Assembly (NCBI GenBank): GCA_016801885.1
Contig: CM028886.1
Coordinates: forward strand, 3,606,501 to 3,670,500
Direction: 5' to 3'
Length of the DNA stretch: 64,000 nucleotides
Source: Toxotes chatareus
Lineage: Eukaryota > Chordata > Actinopteri > Toxotidae
The notes under the pieces are model-generated. The model did no database searches. It was not told the DNA's origin and was given only the letters and a program-made list of their open reading frames with translations. The position numbers and the translations under genes are program-made. This document shows, piece after piece, positions 1-13,900 of the stretch. The stretch's first letter is position 1. Every line of letters starts with the position of its first letter.

Positions 1-241
1 GGCACAGTACGAGGCACAGTAGCCTCAGTTTGCGTACCTCTCTTCACCTGAGGAACTGATTATTATGAGATCACACAAAGTCATATTTAGAGCTGAATAC
101 TTGAGCTATTGTCACACAGCCAAATATTGTTATGGACGGATTTGGCACACAGGCCACAAAATACCTGCTCCTTTCCAATCATACTCGGTGTGAATGTGCC
201 TACAAGTCATTCGTTTGCTTAAACTGTCTGTGTTTTTGTAC

Positions 242-3200
242 CCTCAGCATGCAGAAGCTGGCAGTCTGGACATCTCCAGTGTGGTCCACATAGCTCTCCA
301 TAAGATCCACACCATCTTTACTCAGCCCCGTCAGCAGGATGCCCTCAAGGTTGCCCGCCTCCTTCATCTCACTGGTCAGTTTGTCGATGTAACGAGGCAG
401 CTGCAACCAAATACCCAGAGAGATCCAGTCTATCAAACACATCATACACTTCCAACAGATTTCAGTGGGACATGGTGTGACATATTCTGAACTACAACAT
501 TGTTTTATCAGGACATAATCTGCTGTTAAAGGCTTGACTATGCAATATATTACCTGCGCGTCGCTGAGAAACATACAGGCAAAGGCGACTCGGTCCCGCA
601 CAGCGACACTGCTCTCATACTGAAACAGAGACAAAGAATTTCAACTTGTCATTTTTGGATCACGTTTTGAAAAAAGTTTAAATTTACAAAGCGCCTCTTA
701 TATTCAGCACGTAGAATAAGAGGCTTTGCTCGTAATGCTCTGCTCTGTGACACAGTTCAACAGGAAACCAATGATCTTTAACACCTAATCAATTTTGAAA
801 ACCAAGACGGCAAGAAACAAAGGCAAAGTGACTGGCTAAATGGTGTTATCATGGAGTCATCGCGTTTGGCCAGGAAAAGGTCTAAAGAGATAAATATAAG
901 CGACAGCTGCTGGTGCCAGAATCTGATGCAACTGAAGCAGGAAAAAGCAGAAAAAAAACACTCTGGCTTCTGGGCACCGGTTCATTTTTGGTGTAGACTT
1001 TTTATGACTTACAGTGCTGACGACGGAAATGTAAAACACATCTCTTCCTCTGCACCTGAGGAGTTTTACCTACCTCTTCATCACTGTGTTAAAAATACGT
1101 AAAGGTTTTTATGAAGTGAAAACAAAACGGCTACTGTTAAACGAGAAAAGATTGCCAATGGAATTTTTTTTTTTTCCCTATTCACTAACTAGCCTTCAAA
1201 GGTCTATGACATTTAGAGGTCCAGTACCAGCACGCCATCATAGGCTCCAGGCTCACTGGTGAGAAAGGCAAACATGACGCAGAGGTAGGGGTTCTTCAGC
1301 TGCAGCCTTAGAGAGCTGCACATCTCCCTCCACAGGGAGGACTTCTCATCGGTGTAACCCGACAGAGCCATGGCGACCACATTCAGGTTCAGGTCACCTG
1401 TGAATAACAAGAAGTCAGAGGATCATATTTCTTTACTGTCTGAGTCTTGAACGTAAGCGCAGCACTGTGGTCGGGCAAAAACTACATCTAAAGAGAAAGC
1501 TTTTGTCACCAAGAGGATGAAGCTTGTGACACAATTGTTCAAGGGGATCTAGTTTTGTTTGTCAATGAAAAATACACTCAGCTGTCAGTTTATTAGGTAC
1601 ACAGTTCTGCAATACGTTAAAACCATGTAAATGGGTGATGATTCAACCATGTGATCATTTCAGAGGATGTGGTTATACAATACAGTACAGTTCAACAGCA
1701 TCACAGACTGCAGCCTCCATAATGATCATACAGTAGAATCGACACCTCTTCAACATTATTCGCAGGACAGCCGAATTTGACTGCATCAGTTTTAGCTCCC
1801 TGTTTAGCTCCTAATAAACTGACAACTGAGTTGAAGTTCCAAGACACATGAATTACTTTATGAGGCCTTTGTTTAATGGTTAGCTCAGATTAAAAACAAC
1901 TCCATCTCTGTTAGGTCACGCTGCTGCCTTTGTCAGGGAGCAGTGCTCAAAAAGAAACCGATTTAAAACACCCTTCAAAAACTATGGTTAATGATTATGG
2001 TTAAAGCTACAGCCAGAAGTCAGTTTTCTTTTTGAGAATTAGTCATAGACTGATAAATAAAAAGCTACAGTCAGGCGACACCAGGTGGAAACAGCGAGCA
2101 CGACTGTGTCCAAAGGTAAAAGAAAAGTCCCCTAAATTTCCCAGTAAGTCTGAAGCTCACTAATTAACACATCAAAACCAAAATGTTGCTTTTTTTTTTT
2201 TACACCTCGTTTTTTGTACAGATTAAACAAATGAAAAATATTGTGTTAATTATTAAGCTTTAGTGGTGGGGGTGGGTGGATTTTTTTTTTTACCTTTGGA
2301 AAGGCAGGGCAGCTGTATTCACCTGTTTTCAGTCTTAATGCTCAGCTAAGCTCAATATCACGAGTGACATTAAGCTTCTTACCTAACTCTCAAAAAAACA
2401 GAGAATATGTGTAATTCCAAAAAGGTCAAACTATTCCTTAAATATTAAACAAACAGTAAATTTCAACTGTAAATTTCAACAAAATTAAATAAAAATTCTT
2501 TTACTTTTTTCTGCAATAGTAACAAAGGCAGTTTAGAACAAATCCTAATGTAAATCTCTATATATAGAGTCACTGCAGGGTATAACCTTGTGGTTTTTCC
2601 TCAGTACTCATGTAAAACCAAACAGGCTGGGAACAGGTCAAACTGAACCACTATCAAACATGTTCATGTGATTAAGCGTACATTAAGTCAGAGCTGCTGT
2701 TTGAGGAAAAAAAAAAAAAACACTGACGGCTCAGATGGTTACGTTGACACAGCTTATCTAATGAATCACCCTATCAGTCATGCTCAGGAAACCCTCATTA
2801 GAACACACAGCAGAAAAAACATTTGACCTACATTGGTGGAATATTTCTTAGTCAAGACGTGTGTAAACAAGAGCCTTCTCTCTCCACTTCCATTAAACCT
2901 CAGCGTGAAAAACACTGCAGCTGATACAGGACGAGTGTTCTGTGAAAAACAAGGTTCTCCTGCTGCTGTTACATTTTTGAAATTCCTTAAAACCTTAATT
3001 TCATGTGATCTGAAGGTTTTGGTTGATGTTTAACATGATTTACGTCAATTAATCTTGTTACATATCATCCTACAAAGGTTTTTATTCACAGAAATAAATA
3101 TCAAAATATTATTAAAAGGCTTGCCTGGGAAAAAAAATCCCTTTATGTTGTACAACAACAGGTTTTCCACATTTCTGAGCAGTTTTTGAGCTGAATGCCC

Positions 3201-5518
3201 TAAAAAGATGAGAATGGCTCTTCGTGCATTTCTCTACGTTAGGTCTATTGCACTCGTCAAAATCCTAATTTACATAAATTTGATTATATTAATTAATGTC
3301 AATTTACAATGACAGCACCACAGCAGTAATAATGTGTTTGATTTGAAGCATTCCTCTTTCTCTCCACAGTGGTGCAGCGCTCACCATTCTCAGCAGTGGC
3401 TCCCTTGTTGAGGATCTGGATGGCCCGGCGGATGTCCAAGTTGAACAGAGCGACGGCAGCCGCCCGCTCCCACTCACGTTCCTGCTCCAGTGATCGCAGG
3501 AAGGTCTCCACGTCGATCTCAGGACCCCGGCTGATCCAGCCACAGAGCCGCAGGGCGAGGGAGCGCTCCTCGCTGTGATACCGTGGCACATCTGTCTGAC
3601 GGTCCGAGCCGCTCCAGCACCTGCGGCTCTCTGTGGTGCCTAGGTGGAGGAAAAAGACATACACAGAACATGAAATTTTGCAGGACAACACAAATCTTAA
3701 AATGGTTGCAAATACAGTTTAACCAAAGTCTGATTCTTCTTCACAAAGACCCCTTTACCATATTAAATTTTCGGGTGGTTACACAGTCTGTGTATCCATT
3801 TCTTACCTGAACTTGTCTTGACAATGGTCTTGATACCAGAGTAGACAATAGACTGTTTGTTCCCCTGCAGCTTCAGCTCCATATCCTCTGCACACTGCTT
3901 CATATGTGATACTTATATAGGAATTTTAACCAACATGGCAACATAATGAAGGAACAAAACATGGCAGTGTTTCCTCTGCTGAATTGAAGAAACCCAGACA
4001 TTTTCTTTTTCAGTTTAAGAGTAGTTAAGTTAGTGCTGACTACAGAACACTGGCTTTTCCATCACTTCATAATCACAAAGGATATAGAACAGATCATACC
4101 ACAAAGACTTCAGCTGGGGATCGTTCCCTCCAGCCAGCAGGTGGTTCCTCCACACCTGGACGGTATCGTGCCCATACCTGGACTGAGCCCTCTGCCTCAT
4201 CTTAGTGGCGATGTCTTTCTCGATCATGCTCTCCACTCCATCGGCCCCATCCTCGACACAGTCATACAAGTGTCTGCCGCACGCCCACATGAGTGACGTG
4301 GTGGAGCTCCAGGCCAGTGAAATGCGTTCAAACACGGTGAAGTCAGTCATGACCCGGTTGGCTGCTGACACCACCACCATGCGGTTCTGAGAGGACGGAT
4401 GCCAAGCAAAGCTGCCGATCTGGCTTTCACACGGCTGCACACTTCGCTCGATGATGGTGGGCTCCGTCTCGTCGCCAATGGGTGTAGGAGTGTGTTGCAT
4501 GTCATAAAGGCGGATGATGTTGCTGTCGCGTGTCAGTGTGGCCAGCAGGCCGGTTCGAGTTGGACACCAGGCCACCTGAAAATGACACCTCTTAATTAAC
4601 CACCATATTTTACCAATAAACTACATCTACAGAATATAAAAACACTTCTCACACCACATGAACATTAGTTCATCTAAACAAAATCAAAGCTCAAAATACC
4701 TTAGTGAGTGGTTTTGGCTGCTCAGTGAGCGTGAGCACAGGCTTCTCAAACTTCCTCAGATCCCAGATGGCCACCTGGCCCTCAAAGAAGGAAGCCACGC
4801 GGTCATGGAAGTGTGGATCGACCGTCACCCCCTGGATGGCCTTGGTATTGACAAATGTTTTCTGGCTTGTGTTTCTCAAGTCAAATATTGCGAGGTTCCG
4901 GTGCATGCCAGCCAACAGCAGCTTTGGGTCACGAAGCAGCCAGCAGAGGGAGAGACAAGCATCGTTCTGGCCCAGCTCATATAGGGGCTTGGTCACTACC
5001 GTGCTCGAGTCCAAATCCACAGACGAGAGACGAATCTTCTCAGCTGTTACACTGGCCTCTGGGGAAAACTTACTGCTGATGTCCCATATTAGAACAGAGA
5101 AGTCTGCTCTGTGCTTGTCCAGCCCAGCAGCCAGCAAGTTGCTGTCCACAGGGTTCCAGGCTAAAGTGTTACATTGGCGGGCGTGCTTGGGTACAAACTC
5201 TTTCCCCACCAGCTCCTTACACATGGAGTTGTGGCTCTGACCCAAGCTGGTGAGCACCACTCTGCCGTTAGCTTGGCCCACAGCAAGCAAACACTCAGGC
5301 TCATGTTTCGGGTACCAGGCCACACATTTCATGTAAGGTGTGTCGGAGTTAATGGCTAGTAGAGTAGCAGCGGTTTCTTCAGAGAGCGGGAGCGTGCCCG
5401 CCTTGGTTTCTGCACTGCCCACAGGTCCAATACGGTACAGTCCCAGCTCAGAGTCACAGATGACATAGCGGTCAGGGTGGTGGGGAGACCACAGGATGTC
5501 TGGCTTTGAGCCACTCAT
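242..5518 (-). CDS. mios: MIOS, GATOR2 complex subunit (WD40), 3' end outside window
   Basis: MIOS is a subunit of GATOR2, which relays amino-acid sufficiency to mTORC1 at the lysosome by opposing GATOR1. Seven coding exons can be read on the minus strand: 5518-4700, 4575-4077, 3911-3807, 3639-3385, 1397-1228, 619-554 and 400-242. All have GT-AG borders and their phases join without a break. The protein starts MSGSKPDILWSPHHPDRYVI and continues through WD40 propeller motifs such as AVGQANGRVVLTSLG and FSVLIWDISSKF. The later exons (DLNLNVVAMALSGYTDEK, VAVRDRVAFACMFLSD, NLEGILLTGLSKDGVDLMES) are the helical solenoid. The ATG at 5518 is the family start. The last exon seen ends in phase 0 at CMLR. 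The C-terminal zinc-finger/RING part lies beyond the left edge, so the copy is partial but otherwise intact. The identification is secure by close resemblance to vertebrate MIOS. Confidence 0.96.
1575..1836. repeat. MITE-like element with terminal inverted repeats
   Basis: This lies in the mios intron between 1397 and 3385. The left end reads cactcagctgtcagtttatt and continues aggtac. The right end reads taataaactgacaactgagt, which is its reverse complement over about 20 bases with a few mismatches. The core of about 220 bp has no open frame. Short length, inverted ends and no coding capacity suggest a non-autonomous DNA transposon. The TTTATTAGGTAC core resembles ends of Tc1-like fish elements, but the superfamily is a guess. 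Confidence 0.6.
2040..2450. repeat. Dispersed fish repeat, two halves in inverted orientation
   Basis: The stretch holds words typical of a common percomorph interspersed repeat: gtccaaaggta, agctcactaattaacacat, and a Lys/Thr-rich AT core. From about 2290 the same start motif reappears reversed (tacctttgga), and the block ends with aaactattcctt, the reverse complement of the usual aaggaatagttt start. A related fragment lies at 12340-12510. I recall the family only by its words, not by name, and it has no coding capacity. Confidence 0.5.
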
Positions 5519-6339
5519 GATTCAGAAGCAGCTAGAAGGATCTCAGAGGAATCTGCCTCAGGACAGGTAGACACAGAAATCAGCACACTCACAAACACTG
5601 GTCACAGCACAGCTATAATCTATACATCAATTAGCCACGTTTTGGCAAATCATTCATAAAAACCGTACTTACGGGTATGAATGGACAAATGACTGAATTT
5701 TTAGATTCACTTCAAGTTATATACACTATCATCTACATGCCAGTGTTTACACAGTCTTTTAAAACACACACATACACATTACACAGGGTTATCTGTCCTG
5801 TTGTTTACATCCTGATTCTATTGTATCTACTCACTCTACCGTTTGGCTGTTTTAACTTAGATTTAAAAATCTAAATAAGGACGCAGCCTCGACATTAGCT
5901 TCAGCTAGACGCCTTATACACGTTACATGTGTTGTACTGCTTAATCTGCGTGTAACAGTGTTCAACTGTGTGGTCGCCTCACTGCAATGGACGCCGGCTG
6001 GACTGTACACAGAATTCACAACGCTTATAAATATGTTAAAGATTAGCATGTAAACTAGTTAAACTGTTAATGTGAATCTGAGCGGATATCCGGAGTTTTA
6101 TCTCTGAAAAAGCCGGTTGCAACGTAGTTGTTTAAAAAAAAAAAAAGAACCACGTTAAGTCAAAGACGTGTAATTTGCTATAAGATAAAATGTTAGTTGT
6201 TAAAAAGAAAGTTAGAAGTTTGTTGACATGCTAGCTAAAACTAAGCTAATGCTAAAGGTCGAAGGGCGGGATAAAACATGACCGTTTAGCTAAAGGTGAC
6301 CGAGCTAGCAGCCAAACGCAGTCACGATACTTCACAATA

Positions 6340-6560
6340 AAAACGGCGGTCTATTACTTACACACATACAGGAGGTTTAAATGAGCGACCGAGTTACGAC
6401 CTGACATACACATGTCGCACAGGGACTCAACTTTGAGCCCGACAGATTGTTGTGTGTTGCACCAAAACACGCCCGTGCTGTCGGGAGAGCTAGCTACTCA
6501 AAGTTCCGGTTCCGCTTGGGAGGCAGTTCACCACCAGAGGGTGCCGCAACCAAAATTAAA
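6340..6560 (-). promoter_or_regulatory. Probable mios first (5' UTR) exon and promoter
   Basis: On the minus strand a strong donor (gtaagtaatag) sits at 6361-6351 after a GC-richer stretch of about 100 bp, the best candidate for a non-coding first exon. It would splice to an acceptor just upstream of the ATG at 5518; two AG sites fit (near 5532 and 5556). CG dinucleotides cluster from about 6270 to 6540. Transcription start and splice choice are inferred, not shown. Confidence 0.4.
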
Positions 6561-7199
6561 ATGAAGACACAGAAAGGAGAGAAACGAAGTACATTTGAAT
6601 CCACTCTCAATGATACACAGATCATCAGAATATTTTACATGATCCAATAAAATGTGGCAGATTATTAACAACATTTTCCCCCCCAAAGGTAACTAACTGG
6701 CACTAATACATTGCAAATATAGACCACTACTACTACACTACTAACTTACAATAAGGTCAAAACCTGCGCTGTACATGGGAATCACACTACATGTCATCTG
6801 GTTTTCGCATTAGTGGGCGAGAGAGGAAAAGTAAAATAAACTCATTTGGGACGTTTACGCACAGTATCCAAACAATCTCCAAGCGCAGCAGCTCAAAACA
6901 TCAACGGGGAGGCAAAGTGAAAACTGTATTAACCTTCCCAACTCATAGGGGCACAGGTAGTATTTTTTATTAGAATAATAATAACGTAATGGACTGCCCC
7001 TGACGGCAAACCACAGTAATGATTCCCCTAATCTTCTTACACTATAGTGTGAGGTACTTTGTTTTGCTAATTAACTAAAGATAAAAGATTTTTCTTCTTT
7101 GTGGTGATTTTAAAACTATTGCAATTCATATACAGGACTCTAATATTCCGATAATATTTCCAGAGGAGCTTATATTGTGTCTGTGAACAGCAGAGTCAG
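6561..7199. other. mios/col28a1 intergenic spacer
   Basis: This is AT-rich sequence between two divergent genes. Short open frames here show no family resemblance. Nothing else was recognised. Confidence 0.5.
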
Positions 7200-7428
7200 G
7201 ACAATAAAGCCCTTTCGCTCAGTTATCAGTCACTGAACTGAACCAGTGCAGAAATTTTGGAGCGGCCCCAGAGCCTCCGGCTACAGACACACAGCTCATC
7301 AGCTCATCTGATGGTCCTCACTTTATCTCAGCCCGGTTTAAAGGGACCTGATTCCGCGCCGAAATGCCTCCCAAAGAGCCACAACTGACTGGACTACAAG
7401 CACTGACTGCAGCTAAATGAGATCCTAG
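7200..7428 (+). promoter_or_regulatory. Probable col28a1 promoter and 5' UTR exon
   Basis: A stretch of moderate GC content ends in a good donor, gatcctag|gtaaag, at 7428/7429. A matching acceptor, cttttctgctag, lies at 7940 directly before the translation start at 7942. This suggests a non-coding first exon ending at 7428 and a 512-bp first intron. The 5' border and any core promoter element are not resolved. Confidence 0.45.
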
Positions 7429-7941
7429 GTAAAGGATTTAATAACTCTCTTGCATTCCCCCATACAATGTGCACTCTTCATTTATTTATTTGTAGTGTCA
7501 TGGTAAAGTTTGAATTACAACTTTAACGTGTGTGCTACAGCTTAGACGATTCATTATATTAGTGTAGTCAAATAAGGCAGAATGTTCTTTACATTTACAG
7601 ATGCTTATTTACTGTGCACAAACTCAATTTCATTACATATATTTCATTGCATTGAAACGTGTTTAGACTAATTCGTGTTTGTACAGGTTATTCTGGCTTT
7701 AGATACATTGCAGGTGTTTTAGAAGCTTTGTCATTTGAGCAAATTAAAGTACTGTCATTACTGTGAAACTGCAGCTGTACATCTCCCAACACTGTTTGGG
7801 TGTGGTTAGTAGGATGTGTGACAGTAACACATACTGCAAAACAAGTGAATGTTATGACACTGACAGATTTTTTTTTAAAACATGCTTTGCATATATTGAA
7901 TGTGTATGCAGTATGCACTATGCAACCGCTTTTCTGCTAGA

Positions 7942-10900
7942 ATGGAAATGTTGCTGAGGGGAAACCTGAGGAGAGGAGTGGGGCTTTGTCTTCTGCTGCT
8001 GGCACTCACACACGAGGCCACAGGCCAGAGAAGAAAGACAGGACACAGGAACAACTACAGGCTGCGTGATGATGGAGGAAATGGTAATTATTTATTTGAG
8101 GTATCCACATGCTGGTGGGGAAGGTTAGTCACTGGATCCTGTGGGTGTAACGAATTCCAAGAAGGAGGATCAGACAATCGCCACATAACCGGTTCCTTCC
8201 TTGCCTTATATATATTGCGTTTCTATATTTAAAGAGCAACCTGGCAGATCATCAGGTTAAGAAAGACATGTCATATACAGGCCCACATTTGATAAATAAG
8301 GATGATGGCTGGCAGTGAAGTCACCAAACTTTAAGTCCCAGGTTCAGGGCTCAGGTCATTAAAATTATTTTTGAGTCTGAAGCTCTGAAATGATCCATGT
8401 GAAAACAATGTTTTCCTTTTACACATTTTGCATTCGGTGCAGCTCTTTATGTGCCCATTATTTTTCCATGATGAACCAAAAACAAATTCCACTGTTTCTG
8501 GTGGCTAAAGTGGAGTGAGGGAGTTAAATGAAGTTGTATTTAAAGCTTCTCTGTGTGGGACTTGAAAATGTTTGGCTCTGGTGACTCCCAGTGGTATTAT
8601 CAGGAAAGACACCGTGGCAGACAGCAAAGCATGCTAGGATTGAAATTAATGATTATTTCCAGTATCCTTTAGTCTGTTGATAGTTGATTATAAAAATGCC
8701 AAAAATATGTGAAAAATGCCAGATTCTTCTGTCTTTTTTGAAGTTTTAGTGGTTTCCTTCTCCAACAGGTTTGACATGTTCGCTGGAGGTGGCCTTCATC
8801 CTGGACAGCTCTGAGAGTGCAAAAATATTCCTGTTTGAGAAGCAGAGGGCCTTCGTCTTGAGCTTCAGCACACGGCTCGCCATGCTGCAGGTCGCTGACT
8901 GGACGATGAAGGTGCGAATGGCTGCACTTCAGTACAGCAGCTCCGTGTCCATAGAACACCGATTCTCCGCCTGGAAAGACCTGGATTTGTTCCACGGTCA
9001 AGTCAGCACCATGAACTACATCGGCCACGGCACCTACACCTCCTACGCCATCACCAATGCCACACAGCTGATGGCACAGGAGACGCTGTCCACCAGCGTC
9101 AGGGTGGTGGTGCTGATGACGGATGGGGTCGACCATCCTCGCAGCCCCGATGTGATTGCAGCAGCTGCAGAGGCCAAAGGTTATGGCATAAAGTTCTTTG
9201 CTGTAGGGTTGTCAGACATCGCCCAGCAGAGTCAGAATAACGCCAAGCTCCGGGCCATCGCCAGCGCACCCCCTCAGCAGTTTGTCCAAAGTCTTCTTGA
9301 TACTCAACTGGAAGAGAAGCTGCTCAGAGAGATGGTGAGTGTAGACCTCAAGTGAGATGACGAATTAAGATGACAGCTGTGTTAACATGAGAAACTACAA
9401 GCGGCATCTACTTTCTATGAGTAGGGTCAGTTACTGTATTTTGTGTTGTGGGGACACAAATCTCATGTGCTATGCCTGTAAATAATGGCTTTAATTATTA
9501 AAGCCTCCATGTGAAAATTCAATTCAAAATTCAAATTTCACTGGGATTGCACATTTTTTTTCTGCAAACAAAACCTTACAATATCCAGAATAATTTCAAA
9601 TTCTATAGTCACATAAAAAGGTTAACTTGTTGTGAATCTTCCAAGTGTATTTTTTTCAAGCATAATCAAAAAAAGCATTGGTTTGTTTTACCTTGACTGC
9701 CATGTGTCTCTGATTGCACTTCATGGCATTTCAAAGGGTTTGATGATCCATACTTTCAACTCTTCTGGTAATTTGAAAAGGGCCACAGGTAGACATAAGG
9801 GGTCCCCAGTCAAAAAGGTTGTGAACCACTATGGTGGACAGTCATTTAGAAGATGCATTAGTGATTTTTGACCATGTGCCGCCACAGATTTCACTGAGCT
9901 CACTTTTTACAAAGGTGCAAATATCCCTGACGTCAGCTGCTGTTGTCTTTGCTTGGATTTACACCATGCTTACTTCTCAGTCGTTGACGTCCACATGGTT
10001 GAGAACCACTAATGATCTGCTTCACACCCCGCAGCCTGTTACAGTGATTGGCAGCATGCAGCTTCTCTTTCACAATGGGTACACCCCCACCTTTTTTTTT
10101 TTCCGGCACTTTCTGTCCTCACAGCGGGTTCAAACCTCAATCACAGTGTTGTGTCTGGGAGGGCTTTCTCGCCTGCTTTGCATTTTCCACAGTCTCAGAA
10201 ATGTCAAATATCTGCAGTAGGTCAGGGCTCGTCTGGGGGACTGGAATGGTTTGTTCTGCTGTCCAGAAATGTGCGATGTTGTCCATTCACATTCATATTT
10301 TGCAAGAAAGACACTATATATGTCAGAAAGAAGACAATAACTACCACATAGATACTAAGACAGACTACTAATATACAAAATCTGTAACTAAACTACATTT
10401 AACTTTTTTTTTCTATGATGTTTTGCTTCCAGGCTGTGGTTGCATTTGACGGGGTAAGTTATTCCATGTAAGTCAGCGTTTACCTTAAGTCTAATTAATT
10501 AGTGGGAACCATTGCACTGACTTTGTATTTATTTCTGTGTTAGTGCCCACAAGCCCAAGTGTGTTTGTGTGAAAGAGGAGAGAGAGGCCCTCCAGGAAGT
10601 CCGGTGAGTTTTTAGAAATTGACAAAACATTTTTACTGTCATAAGGGAAAGGGTCTGTCTGGGTTGCTTTGTATTTCTTCATCACCGAACATACATGGCA
10701 TCATCTTGTCTTATAGCATCTAACCAAGATTTAACTGTTGCTAATTCCAGGGTAGAAAAGGAGATCCAGGCTTCAGGGGGCCACCTGGTCCAAAAGGAGC
10801 GAGGGTAAGTCATAACACAAAGAAAGACAGGGTTTTTGAAATGTTGAGGTGTTGGATTTTATGCAGCTCACTGTAAATTGGCCTCTTTTCATAAGGGGGA

Positions 10901-13900
10901 CCCTGGTCTGAACGGTCGACCTGGAAATGATGGTCCAGAGGTAACAATTTTTCCCTCTTTTTCGCACAAATGAGAAAAAGCATCAATGCAGATTTTAATC
11001 TGTTTCATCTTCTACAGGGTCGTCCAGGTTACAAGGGCAACAAGGTGGGTATCTGATTACCAGTTAGCTTTAGCAAAGAGGTTAACGGTTTAATTTTCCT
11101 TATGTAAATTGAATTGGCCATAAATAAACAACCAGAATTAATTTGGTGTTGTCTTATAGGGGGAGAGAGGAGACTGTGGCACTCCAGGGGAAAAGGGGGA
11201 CACTGTACGGTCATTATTTATTAAAATATTTCAATGAATACCACAGACTTTGTCCTCATAATAAATTAAGTGTTATCTTCCAGGGACCTGAGGGACCTCC
11301 AGGCCCACAAGGCTTACAAGGAGAACCGGTAGAGTTTTTTTGTTTTGTTGTTTTTTTTTTTCAGTCTAATTTCATGTGTGAAAACATCAAAAGTACATTT
11401 CCTCAAGCTTGATATTTAAAAATCTTAAAAACTATCAGATGAATTACAATATAATTTTGTTCAGACATTCATGATCCCCAGAGGATGAATCCTAATGCCT
11501 TTGGTGTTCCCTTGACTTTGCATCTACTGCCACCATGAGTTTCACATTTGTGATCTTGAGTGAAACGATGGGTTAGAAATGTTAGAATTTAATTTATGTC
11601 ACTTCCACTCCTCAGCCTTCACTCCCCTTAAACATATAGTTCATTGTCTGCTGTTCACATCTATACTCAGGCTTTAAGATATGTCGACATAAGACAGTCT
11701 GTCCACTCTTCAATATGAAAAATGGAAGTGGAATTTGTCTCTTATTCAGCCCTGCACTAATGGAATGTGAATATTGGATTATCGGTAATCCTGATACTAA
11801 TGTGGCTATCCAAAGCAGTGAATCCAGGCTTGCAGGATATTATTCTTTTGCAGGAACAGACTTTGTGTGGTGGGATTAGTGCAGGGACCTGGCCGCCCAG
11901 CACAACTCTTCCTCCTCTGTGCCACTGGCACAGTGTCAGTATAACCTTGTTATTTTGTGAACTTGGCCTGAGAATCGAAGGACATGAAAGCCGTGAATGT
12001 TGATGTTAATCTTGTTGTATTTTTCATTCAGTTGTGGTGGGTTGGTTTTCACCAGCAGCTCGGTCATACAACATGGCGCTTTTTAATTCATATGTGACTG
12101 TTTTGTGCTGCTGGATTCAAGTCCTAGATGGGTGGGGAAGAGCAGCAGATACTCTAATGTCATGGCTATGATTAAAACAAACTTTTAAATTTGATTTACA
12201 GGGTTCAACAGGACCACTCGGAGATATGGGTCCTGAGGGCCCAGCAGGACCAAAAGTAAGCTTCCTCAAGACCTCAAGAGGCATTGACGTTTGGGTTTTG
12301 GGATTTTTGCCTTGTGTCATTTCTGCTTTGTTAGTTTCCAGCAGCTAAGAACCAGATGACTTAGATGAGAAGATCAATACCCACTCTCATATCTGTGCGT
12401 CAAGTATGGAGCTAGAGCCAGGATTAGCTTAGCCTAATATAACCTGGTTTTCCCTATTTAAAAAAATACACCTCTAAAACTCACTAATTAAGAGGTTGTA
12501 CTTTGTTACTTGTACCTTTAATGACTAGAAATGCAAAAAGGCCAGTTTCTGCTTTTAGAGGAAGTTCTCTCAAGAGGTCCAACATTTTCATTAAGAGATC
12601 TGAAATTCATTCATCAACATCCACAGGCTACGGAGCATTCTGTCAGTAAAAGCATGATTAATTGGTTGACCAAACAAATTTCGCTACGTCAGGTCATTTG
12701 GAAGTTTATGGGGTTATTTACTTCTCAGCACAGTGGAATATTGTTCTTCATTTGTCACAAGCCACCATTCACATACAGGGCTTCCCAGACACTTTCCCAA
12801 ACAACATCTGTATTGATGTTTGGTGAATAAGGGGGTGGGCAATATAAAAATGACCATTAAAATGTGTGGCCAGGGCTAATAAGATGCTGATGTCTCCATC
12901 ACCATAGAGCTGTCCTGCAGCTTTTTGACAAAGCTGTCTTTATACAGATGAAATCTCATGTGATTTATATCATGTTCAGGAAAAGTCCAGACATTAATCA
13001 AGAGCAAGTTTTACAGAAGGAACAACGTATTGTTCTTTGTTTCTCAGATGACATGAAAGGTTGAAACACAAGTTTGGCTTCACTGATTAACGAGAGTATA
13101 AAAAGTAATCTAACATAATTTAATTTAATTTAATTTATTAGCATTTTAAAAGGTAACCAGTTATGACTCTACAGGTGGTGACCTGCAGCAATGAAGACCT
13201 ATTTTTACTCATTTAAAACAAACAAATCAATAATAATATAAGCTTTTGTAACCTTTGTAAAACAACTACCATTGACTACATGCATGTGGTCAGTATTTGT
13301 CAGTTAAGTTTATATTTTGTTAAACTGTTTGCTGTGTCAAACTACCATCACATGACACACAATCCTAAACTTGTTTATATGTCACAGGGAGACCGAGGAC
13401 CCAGTGGTGTTCCTGGACCACCAGGGGAAATTGGTATTGGATTCCCAGGAGCCAAGGTGAATTGCTGGATAACAACAAAGCACTAATGAGTGCCAGAGAT
13501 AGAATACATGCTTTCACTTATTACCAAATTGCTGTCAAGTTCTTCAGGCTGTTGACTGGTGATGTGTGATGCTTACAGGGTGAAAAAGGTATTCAGGGAA
13601 GACCAGGTCTCACAGGCCCTGTTGGGATAGGAGAACCAGGATTACCAGTGAGTATGACTGGTCTTGCTTTCTTTGTGTGTACACATTTGAGACAGGGTAA
13701 GGCAAATACATTTACAGGGGTCAGAGTAAAAAAATAAAAATAATTTCTGCTTACGAATGTTTTCCTAAACAGCAGCTTCAGCCAGAGAAAGCTGGATTAC
13801 TAGCGCTAGATCATTTTTCCTTTATTTCCATCTGGTTTTCTTTGCTATTACACATAACACATCAAATGTGAGCATGTTCTGTGCACTTAACTCAAAACCC

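Larger units (their letters stand above)
1398..3384. other. mios intron (1.99 kb) holding only repeats
   Basis: This is the largest mios intron in view. Apart from the MITE-like element (1575-1836) and the inverted dispersed repeat (2040-2450), it is AT-rich DNA with short poly-A and poly-T runs, for example near 2708. No exon-like or conserved stretch was seen. Confidence 0.6.

Noticed and set aside
4704..5240. 178-codon plus-strand open frame
   Set aside because: It is antisense to the large mios WD40 exon and has low-complexity Ser-rich content.
8669..9136. 155-codon antisense open frame
   Set aside because: It is the shadow of the col28a1 VWA1 exon, whose plus-strand MIDAS motifs are intact.
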